Part shown: one piece after another, positions 7,950 to 15,071 of the stretch
Position numbering within the stretch: the first letter of the stretch is position 1
How the letters are laid out: each line of letters starts with the position of its first letter
Assembly: GCA_002703245.1 (NCBI GenBank)
Contig: NZTV01000050.1
Span: 1 to 34,656 of the forward strand
DNA from: Microbacterium sp.
GTDB taxonomy: Bacteria > Actinomycetota > Actinomycetes > Actinomycetales > Microbacteriaceae
DNA: 34,656 nucleotides
Direction of reading: 5' to 3'
The notes under the pieces: model-generated
Seen by the model: the letters and a program-made list of their open reading frames with translations, nothing else
Database searches by the model: none
What the model was told of the DNA's origin: nothing
Translations under genes and position numbers: made by a program

Positions 7950-8933
7950 TCAGCCGAGATGGTGACTCCAGAACGGATCCGCTGTCCAGTTGGCGGGGAC
8001 CCCCATGCCCGCGAGATTCATCTGGGAACGGGTGATGAGGAGGTCGTTGAGCCGGCGAGCCCAGCTGCTGTGGGGCGAGATGGTGTCGAGCACCGACTGC
8101 AGCGACACCAGCACTGGATAGAGACGCTTCCGCGACCGCTCCGGCAGTGCGCCGGGCTTCAGCCAGGAGATCGCCGGCGATGTGGGGATGGCCGGGTACA
8201 CACCGAGGCCGACGTTCCAGAGTCGACCGTGATGCGCACAGATGTTCCGCACACGAACGTAGGTCTGCATCCAGGACTCGAGGACAGGCGCTGTGAGGCC
8301 GATGCTTCCAGCGATGGCCGTTCGGTCCGAGCGCAGATTGAGATTGCGATAGACGCTCGTAAGCTGGCCAATGGTCAGCGTCTCGACCATGAGCCATGAC
8401 GGTGGCAGCTCCGGTGAACCGTAGGTCGTGAGGTAGTGCTCGAGCGCGGATCGATGCACGAGGGAGTCCTCGCCTGAGTCCGGCGTTCCTCGAAGGCGAT
8501 CCTCGCCTGTCTTACGCACGATCCTCACGAAGTGGTCATGGTTGCCCGGGTTGCGGAAATGAGCCGAATCCATGAACCAGTGGGAATCATCGTACGCAGT
8601 AGACATGTGGTCGGTGAGGGCAGCACGCACGGCGACCTCGACACGCTCGAGAGCATCCATCACCAGCAGTCGAAGCGAACGGTCGAAAACGTAGAGGTCG
8701 AGTACGTCGTCGAACGAGGTCTCTTCCCGCATCTGGTGCTCTGCACCGCCCCGCTGGAACGGGATCGTGTAGGGCGAGAGTCGGTAGTAGCCAATGTGGC
8801 GGACATACCTCGCGGCGCGGTCTCGATCCGGGATCTGAAGTCCGCGATCTGCGAGACGGTCGACAAGTTGTTCGACGCTAAGCGGTGGCTTCTCGTACGG
8901 TAGCGATCCACGCGGCCTGGGCAGTCGAGTCAT
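7950..8933 (-). CDS. Abi_2 family (AbiD/AbiF-like) HEPN protein
   Basis: The 327-residue product has the Abi_2 hallmarks. Near the N-terminus is KPPLSVEQLVDRLADRGL, then HIGYYRLSPYTIPF (about 46-59), a FDDVLDLYVFDRSLRLL segment (about 74-90), and the HEPN motif RNICAHHGRLWN (229-240) with R229 and H234 spaced as R-x4-H. The family is known from phage abortive infection, and HEPN proteins typically cut RNA, so it is probably a toxin-like RNase. The ATG at 8933 is chosen for GAGGAGG about 8 nt upstream; an upstream in-frame start (8972) falls inside the leader terminator. The gene is divergent from the intact recombinase. Its leader holds two direct repeats and an intrinsic terminator, which suggests control by a small RNA. 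Confidence 0.85.
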   Translation of the reverse strand: MTRLPRPRGSLPYEKPPLSVEQLVDRLADRGLQIPDRDRAARYVRHIGYYRLSPYTIPFQRGGAEHQMREETSFDDVLDLYVFDRSLRLLVMDALERVEVAVRAALTDHMSTAYDDSHWFMDSAHFRNPGNHDHFVRIVRKTGEDRLRGTPDSGEDSLVHRSALEHYLTTYGSPELPPSWLMVETLTIGQLTSVYRNLNLRSDRTAIAGSIGLTAPVLESWMQTYVRVRNICAHHGRLWNVGLGVYPAIPTSPAISWLKPGALPERSRKRLYPVLVSLQSVLDTISPHSSWARRLNDLLITRSQMNLAGMGVPANWTADPFWSHHLG

Positions 8934-8955
8934 CCAGAAAGCCTCCTCGCACCGG

Positions 8956-9000
8956 CAAAGAAAATCCCCCAAGTGCGCATCGTGGAGAGGCGTGGGGGAT
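8956..9000 (-). terminator. Intrinsic terminator in the abi leader
   Basis: In the minus direction ATCCCCCA (9000-8993) pairs with TGGGGGAT (8971-8964) as a perfect 8 bp stem over a 21-nt loop, followed by TTTTCTTT within 8965-8957. This is the form of a rho-independent terminator. It stands about 25 nt before the abi start, inside its leader, so it would end most transcripts before the gene or act as an attenuator. Confidence 0.7.
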
Positions 9001-9055
9001 GTAGTGCGTTCACACTAACACGCGGGGGCGTCCTAACACGCGGTCACCGCCCGAA
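8957..9055 (-). ncRNA. Candidate small RNA (possible RNA antitoxin) upstream of abi
   Basis: A minus-strand RNA of roughly 95-100 nt is suggested by a -10-like TATGGA (9066-9061) at one end and the intrinsic terminator at the other. Between them are two copies of CCGCGTGTTAG (9043-9033 and 9025-9015) set 18 nt apart. Tandem repeats followed by a terminator ahead of a toxin gene is the layout of type III toxin-antitoxin loci, and AbiF-type proteins have been linked to structured RNA partners. That this RNA exists and acts as antitoxin is inference. Confidence 0.4.
9015..9043 (-). repeat. Two 11 bp direct repeats in the abi leader
   Basis: On the plus strand CTAACACGCGG occurs at 9015-9025 and again at 9033-9043, identical, with an 18 bp period. 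The copies sit between the divergent abi and recombinase genes. They could be part of a small RNA, or binding sites for the recombinase or a regulator. Confidence 0.85.
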
Positions 9056-9105
9056 AGGGGTCCATACCGGGTGCGCGTGCGCGCTCCTGGTGGGACGCTC
9101 GCGGC

Positions 9106-9714
9106 ATGAATGGAACCCAGATTGGCTATGCCAGAGTCTCCACCGCCGATCAGGACCTCACCTCGCAGCGGGACGCCCTGCTACGACTCGGAATCCGCGA
9201 CTCGAATTTCTACGTCGACCACGGACTGACCAGCACCAACCGGGCCAGGCCCGGACTGCGCGAACCACTGGCCGCCGCGCGGGAAGGCGACACCCTTGTG
9301 GTGACCAAGCTCGACCGCCTCGCCCGATCGGTGCGTGACGCGCGGGACATCGCCGACGAACTGACGGCGAAAGGCGTCGCGCTCAGTCTGGGCGGAAGGA
9401 GGTACGACCCCACTGACCCTGTTGGTTGGCTGCTGTTCGATGTGCTCGCCATGGTCGCCGAGTTCGAACGCGATCTGATCCGCCTGCGCACGAAAGAAGG
9501 GATGGCGGTCGCCCGCTCGAAGGGTCATCTCAAGGGCAAGCAGTCGAAGCTGTTCACGACGCAGCGCAAGCTCCTGTTCGACGCCCAGGATCGTGGGGAG
9601 TACACCCAGACCGAGATCGCCGAGCTCTTCAACGTCTCCCGCGCGACCGTCTACCGCGAGATCCAGCGACGCCGCGTGGCATTCCTCGCCACCTGCGAAG
9701 CACACATCTTCTGA
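9106..9714 (+). CDS. Serine recombinase (resolvase/invertase family)
   Basis: The 202-residue product is full length for the Hin/Tn3-resolvase group. It has the catalytic serine S12 in IGYARVSTADQD, the LVVTKLDRLARSVRD segment with active-site arginines, the MVAEFERDLIRLRTKEGMA long helix, and a C-terminal helix-turn-helix (about 163-190, YTQTEIAELFNVSRATVYREI). Such enzymes cut and rejoin DNA through a phosphoserine link to resolve, invert or move segments. No transposase is present. The last codon is followed in the same frame by a fragment of an antitoxin gene, which suggests that this gene arrived by landing in a toxin-antitoxin operon. Confidence 0.93.
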   Translation: MNGTQIGYARVSTADQDLTSQRDALLRLGIRDSNFYVDHGLTSTNRARPGLREPLAAAREGDTLVVTKLDRLARSVRDARDIADELTAKGVALSLGGRRYDPTDPVGWLLFDVLAMVAEFERDLIRLRTKEGMAVARSKGHLKGKQSKLFTTQRKLLFDAQDRGEYTQTEIAELFNVSRATVYREIQRRRVAFLATCEAHIF

Positions 9715-9849
9715 CGACCCACTGCTTCGCCCCGTGAGCGCATCCTGGCCTCAGCGGATGCGGAGTTCTCGGAGCCGATGGACAGGGCATACTTCGAACG
9801 GCTGCGCGGCGTGATCCGCGCCGCCGGCGACGGCACTGCCGCCCGGTGA
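9715..9849 (+). pseudogene. C-terminal remnant of a toxin-antitoxin antitoxin gene
   Basis: Directly after the recombinase stop, an open frame without a start codon reads ...ERILASADAEFSEPMDRAYFERL and ends with TGA at 9847-9849. That stop overlaps the GTG start of the ParE-like toxin by 3 bases, the usual antitoxin-toxin coupling. The FxEPMDxAYFExLR pattern resembles the tail of small antitoxins paired with such toxins. The N-terminal DNA-binding half is gone, apparently replaced by the recombinase gene. Confidence 0.5.
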
Positions 9850-10164
9850 CCGCGAAGTGGGTGCGCACGCGCACCCCAGCGGATGCCGAACTGCAGGCCG
9901 CGATCGCCTACTACTTGGACGAAGGCGCGTTGGAAGCGGCGCTCGACCTGGTGGACGAGTTCGAAGCTGCATTGGAAGCGATCGGCAACCATCCGGCCAT
10001 CGGATCCCCCTCGACTCGAGGTCGAACTCGGCATCCCCGGCGTCCGAGTCTTCGCCCTGCGCACTTACCCTTACGTCATCGTCTCCTTCGATACCGCCGA
10101 GTTCGTCGATGTCCGGCACGTGCTCCACTCCAGACGCGACATCCCGAACCGAATGACCGAGTGA
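9846..10164 (+). pseudogene. Frameshifted RelE/ParE-family toxin
   Basis: Two frames together give a normal ParE/RelE-family toxin of about 105 residues. The first runs from the GTG at 9846 (VTAKWVRTRTPADAELQAA, through about EAIGNHPAIGSP). The second continues RLEVELGIPGVRVFALRTYP, ends ...VDVRHVLHSRRDIPNRMTE and stops at 10162-10164. The frames join at a run of five C (10006-10010); four C would restore GSPRLEVELG exactly. Family toxins inhibit gyrase or cut mRNA on the ribosome. Here the shift removes the C-terminal core, so the product should be inactive unless the extra C is a sequencing error. Loss fits the absence of an intact antitoxin. Confidence 0.85.
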
Positions 10165-10188
10165 CGGAACGCACCCTCCCGTCCGTCA
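10162..10188 (+). terminator. Stem-loop at the toxin stop codon
   Basis: TGACGGA (10162-10168) and TCCGTCA (10182-10188) form a perfect 7 bp stem with a 13-nt loop. The first three bases are the toxin stop codon, as at dnaB. There is no T-tract. Confidence 0.45.
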
Positions 10189-10242
10189 TACGCACCTTCT
10201 ACATCCCCCGCTGGATTGCGGCCACCGCAGCACTCGCGGGCG

Positions 10243-10701
10243 CTAATGCTCGAGGCTTTCGCCCCCGCCCGCGATCGCGTCGTGACGGGCAAGGGGATCG
10301 GTCCCCGGCGCATCGAGGGTGACGACATCGAACTCGCGGCGGAGGTACTTCGGAGCCTGAACGCGCCACGCGTCGGTGACCAGCTCGGTCAGATGGTCCG
10401 CTGAGATCGCGGCCATCCGGAAGGCCACCTTGGGCTCACTCCAGGGCGTGGTCGTCCGCAGGAACACATCGGGCTCCATCCGGACGAGGGCCAGTCCATC
10501 CATTCGGTCCGCGATCTTGACCGCGACGACGAGTTCGCTTGCGACGATCGCCCGGATGTCGTCGGGGATGCTGGGCCACGGGTGGCACTCCCAGGCGTAC
10601 AACTTCCTCCGGACTGACCACGCCGCGCCACCGGTCATCGCACGCTCCTCGCTTCCGGGCAGGCGGTCGGCGATCCTGCGCACGTCGTCGAGGATGGCCA
10701 C
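10243..10701 (-). CDS. YjbR/MmcQ-like protein
   Basis: The 152-residue product fits the YjbR/MmcQ fold family (double-wing, often called DNA-binding). It begins with a helix typical of the family (AILDDVRRIADRLPGSEERAM), then a beta-rich part with WSVRRKLYAWECHPW, KIADRMDGLALVRMEPDVFL and a helical end (LTELVTDAWRVQAPKYLRREF). The true role of the family is unsettled. The start is GTG at 10701, with TAGGCT 6 nt upstream and no ribosome site, so the transcript is probably leaderless. It marks the return to ordinary chromosomal genes to the right of the accessory region. Confidence 0.8.
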   Translation of the reverse strand: MAILDDVRRIADRLPGSEERAMTGGAAWSVRRKLYAWECHPWPSIPDDIRAIVASELVVAVKIADRMDGLALVRMEPDVFLRTTTPWSEPKVAFRMAAISADHLTELVTDAWRVQAPKYLRREFDVVTLDAPGTDPLARHDAIAGGGESLEH

Positions 10702-10782
10702 GGCGCGAGCCTACGCCGCACATCACCCACACGGGGAGGGTTCGGGCGACATGCCACCGCATCAGGCCGCGACAATGGGCGC

Positions 10783-11154
10783 ATGACCCGTCACTGGACT
10801 CCGCTCGCCATCGCCTACCTCGTGCTCGCGATCGCGGGTCTTGTCGTCACCTGGACCTTCAATGCGATCGCGATCGCCGAGGGGAACGACTTCATCGGCG
10901 ATCTCGTCTCGAGCGGGCCGGCGGTGTCGTCGATCACGAACGATCTGCTGGTGGTCGCCATCGCGGGCAGCATCCTGATCATCGTCGAGTCGCGCCGCAT
11001 CGGGATGCGGTTCGCGTGGCTGTACATCGTCGGCTCGGCGGTGACGGCGTTCGCGTTCACCTTTCCGTTGTGGCTCGCCATGCGAGAGCGACGGTTGACC
11101 GCCCGCCGCGCGGAGAGCGTTCGACACGAAACGCCGCCTGCCGGCACGGCATGA
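10783..11154 (+). CDS. DUF2834 small membrane protein
   Basis: The 123-residue product has three hydrophobic segments (about 7-26, 45-66 and 74-96) and the pattern SITNDLLVVAIAGSILIIVE followed by RRIGMRFAWLYIVGS and FTFPLWLAMRER, as in DUF2834 proteins. The function is unknown. GACAAT (10771-10776) sits 6 nt before the ATG, which points to a leaderless transcript. Confidence 0.75.
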   Translation: MTRHWTPLAIAYLVLAIAGLVVTWTFNAIAIAEGNDFIGDLVSSGPAVSSITNDLLVVAIAGSILIIVESRRIGMRFAWLYIVGSAVTAFAFTFPLWLAMRERRLTARRAESVRHETPPAGTA

Positions 11155-11198
11155 ACCGCGCCGGGATCGGCCGTCCTCGGTCGGTGTCGACGCGGCTC

Positions 11199-11226
11199 GG
11201 GAAAGACATCCGCACAAACCTGTAAG
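11199..11226 (+). promoter_or_regulatory. Candidate ECF-type promoter of the secreted protein-LDT-sigma operon
   Basis: GGGAAA (11199-11204) resembles the GGAA-type -35 element of ECF promoters. TGTAAG (11221-11226), 16 nt later, would be the -10. It stands about 75 nt upstream of the first gene of an operon that ends in an ECF sigma factor, so self-activation is a reasonable guess. No experimental support can be seen in the sequence. Confidence 0.35.
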
Positions 11227-11301
11227 AGCAACGCCGGTCGATCGTCAGGCCTGGTGAACGGGAGCGGAGAAGCCGCCCCGTCATCCGACAAGGAGACGAT
11301 C

Positions 11302-11745
11302 ATGAACGCCACGCTCACCTCGGCAACCGCCCTCGCTCTCACCCTGTTCGCGGGGATCCCCGCCGCGTTCCTCGCCGCACCCGCGGCCGCTGCCCCGACG
11401 GTTCACACCGACATCGACGACCTCGACGGTGACCTCGAGCCCGACCCGAAGGTCTTCATCGACGCGGCCGCCACCTGCGACCCGGTCGCGGGCATCACCT
11501 ACGTGATCACCACCCACCACTCCCCCGACAACGCCACCGGCATCGAGATGCAGTGGATGGATGACAACGGCGCGACCTCGCAGAACCTCGCCGAGCAAGA
11601 CACCGTGCCCTCCGGGGAGGGCGTGTTCGACGTGCGGGCGCTCCTTCACACCACCACCGAGTTTTACGCCTCCAACTGGCAAGAGGTCGTCGTCGAGTGC
11701 GACACCGACCTGCCGCTGCGCGGCACCCCGGACTTCACGGGTTGA
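11302..11745 (+). CDS. Small secreted protein, unknown function
   Basis: The 147-residue product begins with a clear signal peptide (hydrophobic core about 8-28, cut near AAAA-PTVHTD at about 33). The mature part is acidic (DIDDLDGDLEPDPKVFID) with two cysteines (CDPVAG and VECDTD) that could form a disulfide and an overall beta-rich look. I recognise no family. The ATG at 11302 has AAGGAG about 8 nt upstream. An earlier in-frame ATG (11254) would put 16 polar residues before the signal peptide. It is first in a tight operon with an L,D-transpeptidase and a membrane-tethered sigma factor, so it probably acts in the cell envelope. Confidence 0.75.
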   Translation: MNATLTSATALALTLFAGIPAAFLAAPAAAAPTVHTDIDDLDGDLEPDPKVFIDAAATCDPVAGITYVITTHHSPDNATGIEMQWMDDNGATSQNLAEQDTVPSGEGVFDVRALLHTTTEFYASNWQEVVVECDTDLPLRGTPDFTG

Positions 11746-11763
11746 AACCGCGAGGAGACGGTG

Positions 11764-12522
11764 ATGAACATCACAGTGCTGCGGAACACGCTCGCCCTCG
11801 CCGGCATCCTGTCGATCGGCGGACTCGCCCTCGCCGGATGCGGCGACCCCGGGGAGGCGGTGGTGCACACCGCCCCCGCCTCCCCGGGCGCCGTCCCCAC
11901 GGCGGTCGCGACACCGGATGCCGCCACCGACCCCGCCCAGGTCGCGCGCCTCCACGCCGACACCGACGTCTTCGACGCCCCGGGCGGTGACCTGTCCCAC
12001 ACGCTGGAGGCGGCGACCGGCTTCGGGTCGCAGACCGCGCTTCTCGTCACCGATGCAGACCGCGCGGGGTGGCTCGAAGTGATGCTGCCGGGGCGGCCGA
12101 ACGGGGCGCTCGGGTGGATCCGGTCGGGTGCCGCCGAGGTGCGCGAGGTCGCCCTCGAGGTGCGGATCGACCTCGCCACGCGCGAGCTGGCTCTCCTCGA
12201 CGGCGGGGAGGTGGTGTGGGCGACACCGACCGCGATCGGCGACCCCGAGCATCCCACCCCCACCGGATCCTTCTACGTCACCGACAAGCTCGACACCGGC
12301 GACCCGAACGGCTCCTACGGCCCATACGCGCTGGGACTGTCGGCCCGGTCCGACGTGCTCACCGAGTTCGCCGGCGGTGACGGACAGATCGGCATCCACG
12401 GCACGAACGTGCCGGACAGCATCGGGCAGGCCGTCTCGCACGGGTGCCTGCGCATCGACAACGCCCTTGTCGCAGAACTGGCCACTCTGCTACCCCTGGG
12501 TACACCGGTGACGATCTCGTGA
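11764..12522 (+). CDS. L,D-transpeptidase lipoprotein (YkuD domain)
   Basis: The 252-residue product has a lipoprotein signal (LAGC, C26), an acidic/Pro linker, an SH3-like segment (about 60-125) and a YkuD domain (about 128-252). The catalytic motif is intact: H212 in IGIHGTN, then S-H226-G-C228-L-R. Such enzymes form 3-3 cross-links in peptidoglycan or attach proteins to it, outside the membrane. AGGAG at 11753-11757 favours the ATG at 11764 over the GTG at 11761. It follows the small secreted protein by 18 bases and precedes the sigma-factor gene by 18 bases, so all three are likely one unit devoted to wall homeostasis. Confidence 0.92.
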   Translation: MNITVLRNTLALAGILSIGGLALAGCGDPGEAVVHTAPASPGAVPTAVATPDAATDPAQVARLHADTDVFDAPGGDLSHTLEAATGFGSQTALLVTDADRAGWLEVMLPGRPNGALGWIRSGAAEVREVALEVRIDLATRELALLDGGEVVWATPTAIGDPEHPTPTGSFYVTDKLDTGDPNGSYGPYALGLSARSDVLTEFAGGDGQIGIHGTNVPDSIGQAVSHGCLRIDNALVAELATLLPLGTPVTIS

Positions 12523-12540
12523 CCGCGGAAGGACACCCTG

Positions 12541-14139
12541 GTGGAGCGTCACGAACGCCCCGAAACGCGGCGCGACGCCGAGCTGGTCGAGGCCACACGC
12601 GCCGGACACCGAGACGCCTTCGCACGCCTCGTCGAAGCCTGGTTCGACCGGTGCTGGGAGGTGTCGTGGCGGATCCTCCGGGACCGGGACCGGGCCGCCG
12701 ACGTCACCCAAGACGTCTTCCTCACGGCATGGCAGAAACTCGACACCCTGGCCGACCCGGGGGCGTTCGGCGGGTGGGTGCTCCGTATGTCCCGCAATAG
12801 GTCGCTCGACCGGCTCTCCCACGAACGCCGTGTGCAGCCGACCGACGAGGAGTGGATGCTCGAGCCGCGCGACCCCACTGTCACCGCCCTCGCGGACCCC
12901 GAACGCGAAGCGGTCCGCACTGAGGTGCACGACCTCGTGTGGGATGCCGCGGCCGCTCTCGGTGAACGCGACGCGAGCATCCTCGACCTCCACCTGCGCC
13001 ACGGCCTCGAACCGCGAGAGCTCGCCGGGGAACTGGGGATCGACCCGAACGCCGCCAACCAGGCCCTGCACCGGATGCGTGGGCGGCTCGGCGCCGCGAT
13101 CCGTGCTCGGGTGCTGTGGCGCAAGGGCAACCCCGACTGCGCGGCTCTCGCCACCGACCTGCAACGCGCGCCGTCGACGACGTTCGACCCGCGCCTGGTG
13201 CGCCTGATCGACCGGCACGTGAAGAGCTGCGAGGGGTGCACCGAACGGCAGCGGCGCGCCGCGGTCACCCTCGCCGCGTTCGCGGGGGTGCCGTTCGTCG
13301 CCCTGGCGCCGACGTTGCGGGCCACGAGCGCGCAGGCGCTCGCCGCGGAAGGTGTCCCGGTGCCCGCGGAGTGGATGGTCGTGTCGGGGTTCGAGGCCGG
13401 GAGCGGGGACGGCGACGCGGCGGGTGAGGGCGCGGCTCAGGCTTCGCAGGGCGTGGACGTCCCGGACGTCGGGGTGGCTGAGGTGGGCACCATCGGAAGC
13501 GACGCCGCCCACGACGTGCGTCGTGGCATGGGTGGCGGGGAGGGCGATGCCGGTGATGCCGAGACGCCGTCGGCGGACGGTGTCGCGCGCGGGAATGGTT
13601 CCCGGTCGCGGCGGATCGGGGCGGTCGTGCTCGCGGCGGCCGGGGTGTTCCTTCTCGCGGGAGGTGTCGGCGTGGTCGCCGGCGTGCTGGGGTCCCCGGC
13701 GCCGGGTGGATCCACGCCCCCGAGCCCGGCCCCGTCGATCCCGGCATCCCCGAGCCCGACGCCGTCGGCCTCGACACCGCCCATCGCGCCCGAGCCGTCA
13801 TCGTCGGTACCCACCGGGACGGTGCCGCCCCCGGCGCCGAACGAGCCCGCCCCCGAGACGTCACCGCCCGTATCACCGGCACCGACCGTTCGGGTGTCCG
13901 CAGTCTGGGTCGGCGTCGACGGGTGCCCGAACGAGACGCCGTTCCTCTACCGGATCACCTGGTCGACTGGCGACGCCGACACCGCGCGCCTCGGTGGCAG
14001 CTGGGGCGACGACGAGGTGGCCCTGTCGGGCGTCGCCGAACGCTGTGGCGCACAGACCGCTCGCTTCACGTTCACCGCGATCGGACCCGGCGGGGAGGTC
14101 ATCGAGGTGGTGGAGGCGGAAGCGACGCCCGCGGGCTGA
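12541..14139 (+). CDS. ECF sigma factor fused to zinc-finger motif, membrane helix and outside domain
   Basis: The 532-residue product starts as an ECF sigma factor: region 2 (about 25-95, with RAADVTQDVFLTAWQKL) and region 4 (about 130-188, with ELAGELGIDPNAANQALHRMR). A segment with H226-x3-C230-x2-C233 follows, the zinc motif of ZAS-type anti-sigma factors. After a Gly/Asp/Ala-rich linker comes a membrane helix (about 359-383, preceded by RSRR), a Pro/Ser/Thr stalk (384-449) and an outside beta-rich domain (450-532) with C462 and C502. Sigma and anti-sigma functions therefore share one chain, and release would need proteolysis or a conformational signal (inference). Similar C-terminally extended ECFs are known in actinobacteria. 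The start is GTG at 12541 with GGAAGGA 7 nt upstream. Confidence 0.88.
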   Translation: MERHERPETRRDAELVEATRAGHRDAFARLVEAWFDRCWEVSWRILRDRDRAADVTQDVFLTAWQKLDTLADPGAFGGWVLRMSRNRSLDRLSHERRVQPTDEEWMLEPRDPTVTALADPEREAVRTEVHDLVWDAAAALGERDASILDLHLRHGLEPRELAGELGIDPNAANQALHRMRGRLGAAIRARVLWRKGNPDCAALATDLQRAPSTTFDPRLVRLIDRHVKSCEGCTERQRRAAVTLAAFAGVPFVALAPTLRATSAQALAAEGVPVPAEWMVVSGFEAGSGDGDAAGEGAAQASQGVDVPDVGVAEVGTIGSDAAHDVRRGMGGGEGDAGDAETPSADGVARGNGSRSRRIGAVVLAAAGVFLLAGGVGVVAGVLGSPAPGGSTPPSPAPSIPASPSPTPSASTPPIAPEPSSSVPTGTVPPPAPNEPAPETSPPVSPAPTVRVSAVWVGVDGCPNETPFLYRITWSTGDADTARLGGSWGDDEVALSGVAERCGAQTARFTFTAIGPGGEVIEVVEAEATPAG

Positions 14140-14263
14140 GGCGGCTCTGCCCCACCGCTGCCGACTCGCTCTCGGTCCACACGCGATGGAGGCTGACCCT
14201 GAGCGGCGGTGATCGCGGCGACGGTCTGGAAGGATGGCGTGGCCACCCCTGGAGGAATGTACG

Positions 14264-15040
14264 TTGATCGAGATCTTGAGCCCCGCGCAGGTCGACCAGG
14301 CCCGCGTGACCGGCGCGCTCGTCGCCGATGTCCTGCAGGCGATGAAAGCCCGCGCCACCGTCGGCACGAACCTGCTCGAGATCGACGAGTGGGCCAAGGA
14401 GATGATCCTCGGCGCCGGGGCCGTCTCCTGCTACGTCGATTACGCCCCCTCCTTCGGCAACGGACCCTTCGGTCACTACATCTGCACCGCCGTGAACGAC
14501 GCCGTGCTGCACGGGATGCCGCACGACTACGCCCTCGCCGACGGTGACCTGCTCACCCTCGACCTCGCTGTCATGACCGGGGGGATCGCCGCGGATGCCG
14601 CGATCAGCTTCATCGTCGGCGACACGCAGGATCCGGCCGACCTCGCGATGATCGACACGACCGAGCGGGCGCTCGCCGCCGGTATCGCCGCCGCCGGCCC
14701 CGGAGCCAAGATCGGCGACCTCTCGCGCGCCATCGGCACCGTCCTCAAGGGTGACGGATACCGCGTCAACACCGAGTTCGGTGGCCACGGGATCGGCACG
14801 ACCATGCACGGCGACCCGCACGTTCCCAACACCGGCCGCCCCGGCCGTGGCTACCAGTTGCGCCCGGGGCTCCTGCTCGCGCTGGAGCCGTGGATCATGG
14901 CCGACACCGACAAGCTCGTCGTCGATGACGACGGCTGGACCCTTCGCAGCGCCACCGGCAGCCGCACCGCGCACACCGAGCACACCATCGCGATCACCGA
15001 GACCGGCGCCGAGATCCTCACCCTCCCGTCCGCCCGCTGA
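14264..15040 (+). CDS. map: Methionine aminopeptidase, type I
   Basis: The 258-residue enzyme removes the initiator methionine from new proteins. All metal ligands are visible: the two aspartates in LTLDLAVMTGGIAADAA, the histidine of GGHGIGTTMHGDPHVPN, E in LLALEPW and E in HTEHTIAIT. CTAVNDAVLHGMP supplies the substrate-site histidine. The start is TTG at 14264 because GGAGGA (14251-14256) lies 7 nt ahead; the in-frame ATG at 14234 has no site and adds unlike residues. Many actinobacteria have two copies, so this need not be the essential one. Confidence 0.93.
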   Translation: MIEILSPAQVDQARVTGALVADVLQAMKARATVGTNLLEIDEWAKEMILGAGAVSCYVDYAPSFGNGPFGHYICTAVNDAVLHGMPHDYALADGDLLTLDLAVMTGGIAADAAISFIVGDTQDPADLAMIDTTERALAAGIAAAGPGAKIGDLSRAIGTVLKGDGYRVNTEFGGHGIGTTMHGDPHVPNTGRPGRGYQLRPGLLLALEPWIMADTDKLVVDDDGWTLRSATGSRTAHTEHTIAITETGAEILTLPSAR

Positions 15041-15071
15041 CCCCGGCAGGCTCAGGGACTGCGCGATCGGG

